A stretch of DNA of 64,000 nucleotides from positions 88,691,663-88,755,662 of the forward strand of contig CM034313.1 of assembly GCA_019925795.1 (NCBI GenBank). Reading direction: 5' to 3'. The DNA comes from Dendrobium chrysotoxum (Eukaryota; Streptophyta; Magnoliopsida; Asparagales; Orchidaceae). How positions within the stretch are numbered: position 1 is the first letter of the stretch; each line of letters opens with the position of its first letter. Shown piece by piece: positions 45,776 through 56,300 of the stretch. Below the pieces are notes generated by a model. That model did not search any database. It was given only the letters and a program-made list of their open reading frames with translations, and was not told the origin of the DNA. The position numbers were made by a program, and so were the translations under genes.

Positions 45776-47347
45776 ATGGTCAACAGGCGTAGCAGTCGCC
45801 TCATAGGAGCCTCCCGCTCTCACTCTCATCAATCCAGGAATCAGTCTATGAATCATAGATGCCCGATATCTGCCTCTTTATACCCCGGGGGACAAAACGC
45901 ACCTGGAGAAGGGACCTCGGGACCCTCCCTAGAAGAGAGAATTCAAAAGATGGAAGAATCTCAAAACGAGATCCTACAACTCTTGCGAGAGACTCGACAA
46001 CCGACCCTAGCACCTCAGGAGGAGGTTCTTCTCCCTCGAGATCCACCACGTGTCGAAGCTGTTCAAATCGAACATCTTCAAGACGAGATTCCTCTTCCTC
46101 CACTCAGGAGGCGTTCGCAGTCGCATCAAGATAATGAACTGGCTGATACAGCAAGTTCTACCCATCCTTCGCACACAGGTCGGCAACCTCGTATTCCTTT
46201 GGACCTCCCCAAAGAGTTAGCCCGACCACACATTGCTGAGCTCCCTCGCAATGCCCTTCGCCACGAACTGCGACGATTGGTCCGAGAAGAGTTCCCTACA
46301 GGAGGCATAAGGCAACCCCTTCGTCAGTGGGACTTGCAGGAGTCGTCACCCTTGACAGAAGCTATTCTTTAATACGCTATTCTGGCAGGATTTAAACTAC
46401 CAAGCATCGATTGCTACGACGGGACATCCGACCCGTACGAGCACATCGATCATTACAGAACCATCATGCATATTCAGCGAGCTTCTGATGCCCTCCTATG
46501 TCAGGTTTTTTCTACTACACTCAAAGGATAGACGCGAACATGGTTCTATTCTCTTCCATATGGAACGATCCCTTCATTCGTCAAATTGGCCAAAGCCTTC
46601 ATTGAACAGTTTGTAGCCAATCGAAGAATTGCTAAAGATTCTTCCCACCTCTCAGGGATTCGTCAAAATGAGGGAGAATCGTTAAAAGAGTACTTTCAGC
46701 GATTTTCCACCGAGGCACGACAGATTCCAGGACTAAACCCAGAATTGCTCCGAGGGGTCTTCCTTGGAGGCCTTCGTCCTGGTACTTTCTATTCGGCACT
46801 TATGCGCGACACTGTTCATTCATATGCTGATCTGATCCATCGTGTGGAGGCGCAGATATCTGCATATGAGGCAATAAATGCTCATAGAAAACAGTTCGAG
46901 CAAACCACTGGGAAGCGCAAGGGAGCACCTGAGGTGGAAATTCCCTCATCACAATGGAAAAAGTAAGGGAATAGCAATCTACCTTCTAGGCCCCCATTAC
47001 CACAACGAGAATCTCGGCAGGAGAAAGAGTACACTCCGCTCAACACATCTCGAGCAAATGTGTTAATGGCGATTCAAGATCAGGACAAAGTGAAATGGCC
47101 GCATCCTTTGAAGCCAAATACAGGAAATCTAGATCAGTACTGTCACTTTCATCGTAGTCGTGGCCACACTACTGAAGCATGTTGGCAACTTAAGGATGAG
47201 ATTGAAAGACTTATCCGCCATGGCTATCTTCGACAGTTTATTGGGAACCCACCTACCCGAGAAGAAGCTCGCCCCATTGGGGGGCAAAATCAACAACAAC
47301 AAAGACAACAGTTGAATAATATTCAAATGGTTGGCGAGATTGAATGA
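45776..47347 (+). pseudogene. gag of gag-only retrotransposon, copy C (three stops)
   Basis: One frame of about 524 codons, MVNRRSSRLIGASRSHSH to MVGEIE, with in-frame stops at 46370-46372 (TAA), about 46529 (TAG) and 46964-46966 (TAA), each a C-to-T change relative to a sister copy. The capsid and knuckle motifs match copies A and B. It ends with TGA directly after GEIE, then CCACGCACTTTGTG, the same junction as in A and B. Confidence 0.88.
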
Positions 47348-47690
47348 CCACGCACTTTGTGTAGTTGTATTAGTAATACTACTTGTCATGTGTCATCGTG
47401 TATCTCTTCTATGATAAGTAGGATGTCACTCTAATGTCCTTAGTATTTCTACCAAGTCAAATGATGTGGTTGTCCCTATATGTATCTCTTTTGTTGTACA
47501 AGGGAATTATTGTATTGTCTTACAGTAATATAATGTGTTGTTCGTCCAGTTTTGATATTGTCTCTTTCTTTAAAAAGAATATAAATGACAATGAAAAACT
47601 ACTGACAAATATAGTCTCTTTATCCTTGATTCGAGAAATACACAATCTTTATTGTATCTCAATCACTGGATGATCAATCCCAGGGGGATT
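47348..47690 (+). other. Conserved non-coding segment after gag, gag-only family
   Basis: This stretch replaces pro-pol in all three gag-only copies (reverse complement at about 27520-27860 and 32060-32400). A 79-codon frame starting MSLVFLPSQMMWLSL (47434-47673) is also open in copy A (27535-27774) but shortened in copy B. Its hydrophobic, low-complexity character suggests chance conservation. From about 47630 it rejoins the sequence downstream of pol in the full element (compare 41631 on). Confidence 0.6.
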
Positions 47691-47696
47691 CGATTT

Positions 47697-48260
47697 GACC
47701 TCTTCCACACAGGTTAATGTCGTCGAGCAAAGGCTCCGACATACAACCTCGGATAGGTCTCACATCCTTGGTGGATTCTCTCGACCTCTTCCATACAGGT
47801 TAACGTCGTCGAGCAAAGGCTCCGACATACAACCTCGGATAGGTCTCACATCCTTGGTGGATTCTCTCGACCTCTTCCATACAGGTTAACGTCGTCGAGC
47901 AAAGGCTCCGACATACAACCTCGGATAGGTCTCACATCCTTGGTGGATTCTCTCGACCTCTTCCATACAGGTTAACGTCGTCGAGCAAAGGCTCCGACAT
48001 ACAACCTCGGATAGGTCTCACATCCTTGATGGATTCTCTCGACCTCTTCCATACAGGTTAACGTCGTTGAGCAAAGGCTCCGACATATAACCTCGGATAG
48101 GTCTCACATCCTTGGTGGATTCTCTCGACCTCTTCCATAAAGGTTAACGTCGTCGAGCAGGGCTCTGACATACAACCTTGGATAGGTCTCACATCCTTGG
48201 TGGATTCCCTCGACCACTCCTATACATGTTAACGTCATTGAGCAGGGCTCTGACATACAA
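47697..48260 (+). repeat. 86-bp tandem repeat, six to seven units (copy C)
   Basis: Unit starts (GACCTCTTCC) at 47697, 47783, 47869, 47955, 48041 and 48127, with a diverged unit at about 48211. It is the plus-strand equivalent of the array at 26994-27508. Confidence 0.95.
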
Positions 48261-48889
48261 CCTCATATAGGTCAAATGTCATTGGATGGTGTCTTGTATC
48301 CCAATCATTGGAAGATCATTCTTGGGGAGATTTAATCTAACATCTTCCCTTAACGTCATCAAGCAAGGGCTTTGACTTACAGTCTCAGATATGTCAAACA
48401 TCCTAAAAGGATGTCTCTCACATTCGTTCAGATTAATAATACATCAAAAGCACAAAGCATGTCTTACAGATGCAATAACAATTCAGGTCCCTCTAGGGGA
48501 CAAATCCTCATTTCATATACAATATCATTGGAGTTACATAAATTCAGATTCAAATATACATTTCTTCTCACCAGAAGTTGAAATCAAAAGGTACACTGGT
48601 GACACTCATACAAGCTAGTATCATCCAGCAACAAGTAACTTTAACACAGTCAAATATCTTTGGTGGATTTAAGTGACTTCTCCCTTACTGCACGCAAGCA
48701 TCTCCTACAACTGCTCCTTTAAAGAAAGGACATAACTGGATCATCATCAGACCTCCACTCAGTTGACAGTGTTAGTGTATTGCCAGAATATTGGCATGTC
48801 ACACTACTTCGGCCTCTTGATTCAGTAATATCTGATGTTGGCACACTTCAGTATGGATGAATATTGCCTTAACACAATGTTACTGGATG

Positions 48890-49470
48890 CCGGCCATCAT
48901 CTGCCCGTCGTCAGACCCTCGTCGAATTTCTATCCAACGTTGTATTTCTGCCAGTTGCGTGACTTGCCTCGGATATCTACCCGATGTTGTACTTATGCCC
49001 ATCGAGGGACTTTCATCGGACTTCTGCCCGACGACGAGCTTCTTCCCGTTGCTGGGTCTCTGCCCGTCGTCGGACTTTCGTTGGAATTTTACCCAATATT
49101 TTCGTCGGACTTCTGCCCGACACCGTACTTCCACTCGACGCAGGACTTCTGCCAATCGCGGGACTTTCGTCAGACTTCTGTCTGACACCGAACTTCCTCC
49201 CGTTGAAAGACTTCTGTTAGTCGCGTGACTTTCGTCGAGCTTCTACCCGACACCGGACTTATGCCCGTCGTCGGACCCTCGTCGGACTTCAACCCGACGC
49301 TGTAATTCTTCCCGACGTCGAATTTCTGCCCATCGCCGGATGTTTGTTGGGCTTCTACCCGACACCGAATTTCTACCCGTCATAGGACTTCTTCCCGCCG
49401 ACAAATTTTCGTCGGAGTTCTACCCGACGCCGTACTTCTTCTCGACGCCTGACTTCCGACCATCTTCAGA
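48890..49470 (+). repeat. Degenerate GTCGGACTTCTGCCCGAC-type repeat
   Basis: Short units of roughly 30-60 bp, built on TCGTCGGACTTCTGCCCGAC and ACACCGTACTTC, vary in order and spacing. Every frame stays open because of the composition; no protein is credible. A shorter version occurs at 30890-31090. 48260-48890 is non-coding sequence shared with the region above 31100. Confidence 0.75.
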
Positions 49471-49499
49471 CTCCCTCCGACTAATATCTCACCTCCACA

Positions 49500-50409
49500 T
49501 GAAGGAATGAAAAAGAAAAGAAATTTCTAACTCCTGTACAAGAGGAGGGGCGTTGTCTCAAGTAGGGAAAATCACCTACTGAATAACAATGGAATGCCTC
49601 AACTGTCAGAAAGCCAGAATGAGAGAAAAAAGAGGGAAAACCGCTAACTTCTGTGCAAAAGGAAGGGCGCCGAGTCAAGTAGGGAAAATCACCTACTCAA
49701 AAACGGCGGAAGGCCTCAAAATGCCAGAAACTAGAGGGGAGAAGAGAGGAATACTCTAACTTCTGCGCAAAGGGAGGGGCACCGAGTCAAGTAGGGAAAA
49801 TCACCTACTCAAAAACGGCGGAAGGCCTCAAAATGTCAGAAACTAGAGGGAAGAAGAGAGGAATACTCTAACTTCTGCGCAAAGGGAGGGGCGCCGAGTT
49901 AAGTAGGGAAAGTCACCTACTCAAAAACGGCGGAAAGCCTCAAAATGCCAAAAGCCAGAAGGAGAAAGGAAGAAGGGGCGAGTTTCTACTAGGCCCTGTG
50001 GGGTCTATTTATAGTTTTCTTTAAGGGGGGAGGATTCCAAAATTCTATTAAATTCCCTGAAATTTTTCAAATTTTTCGGAATTTTTTAGGATTTTTTAAT
50101 CCCATGTGGGACCCGCAAATAAAAAATTTTTTTTTTTAATTAACCGTGCCCCGCGCGGACGCGCCGGTTGGCGCGGGCGCCGCCGTCGGCGGCGGCAGGC
50201 GGCGGCCGGCCGGCCGGTTCGGCCGCCTACGTGTTCCTGGGCTCAGATTTCGGGCCCGGACGATCCAAATTCGACGTTTTTGGGGTCCCCGGACACGTTT
50301 TTCGACGTTCCGGACTCAATTTTGACACTTTCGGAGCTCAACGGGGCCTCTCTGATCAAGTTCTAGCAAACATTTACTTTTTGGAACGCAAATTTTTGCG
50401 ATTTTGCCA
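49500..50409 (+). mobile_element. 3' end of gag-only copy C: 112-bp repeats, antisense TATA, truncated
   Basis: Four 112-bp repeats (GTCAAG/GTTAAG landmarks at 49674, 49786 and 49898), then an antisense TATA box (TATAAATA on the minus strand at 50006-50013), the poly(A/T) and GC-rich blocks, and TCAATTTTGACACTTTCGG. Homology breaks at GATTTTGCCA (about 50409). The polypurine tract and 3' LTR are absent, so this unit has lost its right end. Confidence 0.82.
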
Positions 50410-51557
50410 GTCCAAAAATAATAGTGTATGTTGTAAATTAAAAAAATAAAAACTTCAACTTATTTAGTCTTACATCACTTGGGAACTTTCTCTTTGTAAT
50501 GTGTATATTGTTTTTTGAGTTTAGATGACATAAGAACTCATATGGAGTGATGGAGCTATGTGAAATATTTAATTGAAATTTTTTTATTAAATAATTAAAC
50601 ATTTTTAATATAAATTAATTTTTTAAATTATAAATATTACTTAATATTTTATTCTTAATATATTAAAGTAATTTATTTGATTATTTAAATAATTTAAAAA
50701 TTGAACCGGCTAGTTTAATGGAATCTGGACCGGTTCGCCGATTGAACCGATCAGTACAGTTTGATTTTTAAAACTCTGGTGCCAATTAGTTAAATGGTTA
50801 AAATTTTAAAATTTGCAATCAAAAATCAAAATCTTGAATTTGAAATATGATTATATTATGTTTAGACATTCAAAAAAAAAAAAAGGCTGTACTGCTTCTC
50901 CTATAGAGATTATATTTTTGTGAAACAATGTTGTAATTATATATATAAAATGATTCGAAGATATTTATTTGATGAATCAATTAAGGATCCATTTGATGCT
51001 GTGTTTTCAGATTGATTTATTTTTTAAATAATAATTATAATTTCATGTGACTATTACTTTCTTATTGTTATTTTAATATTTTTTAAAAAATTCTGTAATA
51101 AAAATTTATTTACTTTTTATAACCAAAATAATTTGATTCCTTTCTCCAAACAAAACCTAAATAAGAATGAGCATTACCAATTAAAAATGGAAATCTAATT
51201 AATCTATCTAATCAAGTGCTTGTGGCATCATTTATTTATTTATAAGAATATACCTTTTTTATTTCAAAGATTTGTATTGTTAGAACATAAAATAAATATA
51301 TAAGCACATAATGGCATATGCATGACACCTAACAAATTGGTTTCCCTGCTTTAGAGCATAGTGTTCATACATGATCATATATCATTGAATTAATTGCTTC
51401 ATATTAATTCGGCCTATTTAATCAAGAACATCAAGATTTGGTCTCTTATGATCACTGCACATCAATGATTGCACGAGATAATAGTAATTCTAGCTCCCAC
51501 ATTATCAAATCAAATCAAGATTCATATCAACTTTTCAATGAGCAGGATGAGACACAT

Positions 51558-51682
51558 TTAGGTTTTGTTTGGGACGATTTTCTTACTGCTTCTTAAAGCA
51601 GCTATATAGTACAAAATTTTTAATTTTTATACTAAAAAATTGCTTTAAGAAGCAGTAAGAAAGCCGTCCAAACGAAGCCTTA
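51558..51682. mobile_element. Tourist-like MITE, copy 5, TSD TTA
   Basis: The best-preserved copy: element 51561-51679, left end GGTTTTGTTTGGGACG, right end CGTCCAAACGAAGCC, flanked by TTA on both sides (51558-51560, 51680-51682), the target duplication expected for PIF/Harbinger. Confidence 0.82.
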
Positions 51683-52320
51683 ATCGAAACTGCTCTCAAA
51701 GTTTTGAATAACAGTTTCGATTAAATGTAATCATCCAATTCAATAATCTTAAGCACCCATTAAAGCATCATTAGTGCTCCAAATGTCTAATTATGATCTT
51801 TAATGAAACAAATATTCTACTCATCATTATCAAAGAAATGATGGTCTAATGCTTAAAAAAGGCTTCATGTAGTTAATTTATCCACCTTTCAATTGATAAG
51901 AGAACTAAATTTATCCTAATCGAATAGTATTTTAGAATATAGATTTCAGAGGCAAGATAGCTAATCCATCCAATGCATGTTTTGCCAAAGCGAGATTCTA
52001 CTGAGTTGCTTTATTTTTTGCTTTAAGAACTGATGCAATCAATAACTATTATTCTATGTTTTTATTTTTCTATATTTTGGATGTTTTTTATTTTTCTATG
52101 TTATTTGAACTCTATATTTCTTTTTATTTGTATTACCCTATGATAGATCACGATCATGCTTAGATTTGGTGCTCTTAGGTAATTTCATTCCATTGACTTT
52201 CCACTTATGTTGAATTTTTTTTTTTTTTTGCTTCCTTGTTCCTTGGTAGCTAAATGGGTATTTAATTTTGGGCTGTTTTTTTCTTATTGGGCTTGGCCCA
52301 TTTCTTTTCGTATGCTGGTT

Positions 52321-52480
52321 GTTTTTCCTCATGCTGCTGTCCTGTTTTTCCCTGCTGCTGGCTTTCGCTATGCTTGTTGTTTTTCCTCATATTGTTGTCC
52401 CGTTTTTTCTTGCTGCTGGCTTTCCCTATGCTGGATATTTTTCCCCATGCTGCTGTCCCATTTTTCCGTGTTGCTAGTTG
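52321..52480. repeat. 58-bp imperfect tandem repeat, about three units
   Basis: Units begin at 52321, 52379 and 52437 (GTTTTTCCTCATGCTGCTG and variants), CT-rich with CTGCTGGCTTT. The open frames here are hydrophobic repeats of Phe, Leu and Cys and are not called genes. Confidence 0.7.
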
Positions 52481-53346
52481 TTTGTTTTCCTTATTGTTGT
52501 TTTCCTATACTAAGTACATTAACTCCTCATTAAATGGGTTAACTTGAGAGGCTTCTATTGACTGTATGGGTGAGATAATCAAGTGAACAAGTTATGGCCA
52601 TTTCTCCCTTCTTTTCCTATATGTATAGGCTATTTTGATGCTGAAACGGGTTGATTGTTATTATTGTTAGTGTAATCACACTAAAACCTACAGATTATTT
52701 ATCTTGCGAGCTATCTTATTCTACCTTCCTTCTTCTATTCATCTCGGTATTCTATCTAATCTTCTCTCCACAATTTTCTTTTCATATGTATCTTACTTCT
52801 CCAAATATTATGAGTATACGATGTTGATGTGCCCCATTTGTTGATATTTTTTGCCAGAGAAGGGACGACTTGAGCTTGATCATAATTTCTATGGCAAACC
52901 ACTGATTTGAATTTTCCTTTGAGAAGCATTCTATTTTCATGATTTGCATATGAGATGACCTTACAAAATTATTTCGAAGGTATTTTAATTTAATTATTTT
53001 ATGTGCCTTCTTATTAATTTTTTAAGTTTTGTTTCCTACTTAATTTCCAATATTTGTGTATATTTATGTTATATTAAAAGGGAGCATTGTCAATAGCATT
53101 CATAGTGTTCTCCTACTTGTTTTAGAACCTAGATTGCATCAAGAACTCATTGACTTGAACATTGAAACGTCACCATGAAAAAAAAATCTAAATCTAAATG
53201 ATTGGTGCATATTTCTTAATTAACACAAGCTATAGAAGTTCCAATAGCATTCATTCCTCTATAAACAATTATGCAAAATAACCACATGTGGCAACTTTCA
53301 TATACATAGATATGCCAAGATACTGTTAATACTATATGCATGCATT

Positions 53347-56300
53347 CTATTCATCATCGGCAAGCAACCATCTCAAGTAGTCGGCTCCATTTTCCATGAT
53401 GGATGACTTGTCTAATGGAACTACTCTTTTCCTCGTCAAGGCCTCAATAGTTATTCTTTCCCTCTTCCGTCCACCTCTCGGCCTTGACCTCCACTGTTCA
53501 TCAGCTTCGAAAAAATTTCCCTTCATAACAAACAAAATGAGGCCTTGTCAAATTCTGTGTAAGACATTCTGATCAATCATGGTGAACAGAATTATCAAAA
53601 AACTGTAATATACAAATTATAATATCAGACTTTGTGGAAAATTATGGAACTAATCAAGGTGCTTCATTGACTGGTACAAAAATATGAGTAGGATACCCAC
53701 ATCAGTAAAATAAACACACAATATAGGAGAAAATTTATTTAGAAAGTCTAGATACAGGAGATGGAAAAAAAAATATTGGGTTGAGAAAATACCTGCACGT
53801 ACACATGAGTCTTCTCGTGATTATCTCTAACATGCTTGTAAGGGAATCTTTGCTGACATCCAGATGTTCGACATCTGAAGGGCCTCAGTTCTTCATGAAC
53901 AGCTTTAACATGCTTATTGAGGTTTGATTTCTGCAATTACAGATTGCATATGTAGTGACTAGTTAAAAAGAGAACCTTTAAATCATGAAAAACTGCAGGC
54001 AAAAAAAAACTAGGCACGATACATGATTATAGCTAATAACAAAAACTTTCTCTTCTTCTCCGAAAATCAGAATTTGAAGAAAGTATTAGGGCTCAATGGA
54101 AAGAGAAAAAAAAAATTACACTGTACATCTGATAAAAAGCATCTCCTAGACTATCCTGCTCCCATCATTATAAGTTAATTTGGTTTAAATTTTAAGAACG
54201 GCTGTCAACATAAAATATCCTGCTTCTATAATCACACAAATATGATCCAGAAACATTCATATCAACATGGAAAAAAAGTGTATGAATAACAGTGGATGAA
54301 AATGAAAAAAATGATGGAACAGTAAGAATGGAAAGAAATAGGTGAATCTAAATGCATTTTATTATGGTGATTTGACTATCCAACTTTGCAGGGGCAATCA
54401 TTAAGGTTTCATTTAGAACAATTTTCTTATTACTTTCTAAAACAGCTTTCTAGTACAAAGAGTTCTAGCTCAAAAATTTTTGAGAAGACAAAACAAATCA
54501 TTGAATCTTACCTTTGAGAACGATTGTTCACATCCTTGAAAACTGCACTTGATTCTTTCCTTTGAAATGACACCTTCATGTGTCCTCTGATGTCGCTTAA
54601 AATTTTTTCTCAATTGTTGGGCTCCACATATCTCACACTTAACATACTTGTGGCAAGATTGTATATGGGCCTTCAGGCACTCAGAATTTGTGAAAGGCTT
54701 CATACAAAGAGGTTCCCCACAAAAAATTTCCAAGAATTCCACCTTCACTATATCATAAAATATTTACGATTTCATAATAGAAGAGACAATATATCAACTT
54801 TCCAAGCACTTCAAATAAAAACAATTATCTCAATTTTATAAGGACCTAGTAGGTCAATGCAATGGAACACTCCCAAATAATAGTAACATTCAAACATTAT
54901 GGTAGAAAGCAATAACAATAAAACAAAATGGGGCACGGACCGTATAAGTCTTAAACAGGTAATAAGTCAACCATACTGAAATATTAAACACACACAGTTC
55001 CCTAATTCGTATGAAACTTTTAATAAAAATACTATCCCAAAATAAATGAGCAGTAAACATATCACATGATGACGCGTTACTTACAGTGGGAATCTTGATG
55101 TTTCTTTAATCTAGATGCAAACTTAAATATCTTTCCACATCCAGGCTCCTCACAAGTATGCCGTTTTTCAGCTTCACATGGGGAGTCATCATCATGAATT
55201 TCATTCACATGTCTCTTCAAATTTCCTTGGAAGGCAAATGCGCGATTGCAACTTTGGACAGGGCAATCAAAGACTTTGCCCTGGTGCTTGAGTAAATGTC
55301 GATTTAGATGATCCTTTCGTCGGTAACTAAAATAGCAATCCTTTACAGGACAAGCAAATGGTCTCTACAATAAGATAATCGAAGATCAGCAGCAAGCCCA
55401 ATTAAAAAAATTTGCGTCACAAGGATCATTATTACAACACAATAAAAGGAGGTTGATTAATTTGACATCACAACTTCCCAACAAAATTTATTGGTTCACC
55501 AGAAAGGAGAAAATATCAAGTCTTAATAATATCTAAAGAGCAAAATGCAGCCATTGACGAAAACAAATGAGAGCAAAAAAATGAAAGAATAACAACGGAA
55601 GATTGAACGCCATCTAACAGTTTGCACCAAAGATTTTTCTTCACGATTACTTGACAGAACTTTAGAATAGCATTGAGACATCAAATATAATCCACTCAAA
55701 GTGAATCCATTAGCCTACCAATCAGAAGATTGTCATACGGGACAGGCTAACAACAATACAATATTAGTTAAATTTCATAAGGAGCAAACCTCAGGTGAGA
55801 AGATGCGTGAGTTAAGGCTTTCATGATGGAGCTTCTCAGGAGGTCTCCCACCCTGATACTAGTCCAATCAAGAAAAAAATGCCACCTTTTTGCATTTTGG
55901 AGTTCATCATGGGATCCAATGCTTCCACGCTTGTCTTTAAAGTTCTTTTTGGGCAGATCACAAGAAAGAAACCAAATGCCTGTAAAAATGTTCCTTCAAA
56001 TGAAAGAAAACAAGATATTATATTTGCTTTATAAAACCATTCAGTGCAGAAGATATTCACTCAGAGCTCGCATTAATGTAAATATGCGCTTCTTTCTAAG
56101 TGAAATTCAACATTGCATTACCATACCTACGAATTAAACGATTCTTTCAGATATGGTATTTTATTTGATATAAAAATATATAGCGGGGTTAATAAAAGCT
56201 CCCAACTTAAAATGTATATAATTTATATTGAGTACACTTTTCTATGTGGATATATAATGGATACAATGATCTTTAATTAGCAAAATGGTAAGGGCAAATA

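Larger units (their letters stand above)
50410..53346. other. AT-rich intergenic region
   Basis: Holds the MITE at 51561-51679 and the 58-bp repeat at 52321-52480. The remainder is AT-rich, with no recognisable coding sequence. The part just below 53347 should contain the TFIIIA 3' UTR; no canonical AATAAA is evident nearby. Confidence 0.45.

Noticed and set aside
48835..49228. Several overlapping long frames (Leu/Pro/Ser/Arg-rich)
   Set aside because: All arise from the degenerate TCGTCGGACTTCTGCCCGAC repeat; several frames are open at once and no domain is seen.
52207..52547. Cys/Phe/Leu-rich membrane-like frames
   Set aside because: They run through the 58-bp CT-rich tandem repeat in two or three frames at once.
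55836..56060. 74-codon minus-strand frame in TFIIIA intron 3 as a separate small gene
   Set aside because: It is the intron plus the mimic exon read to the built-in stop; the exon's role is regulatory.
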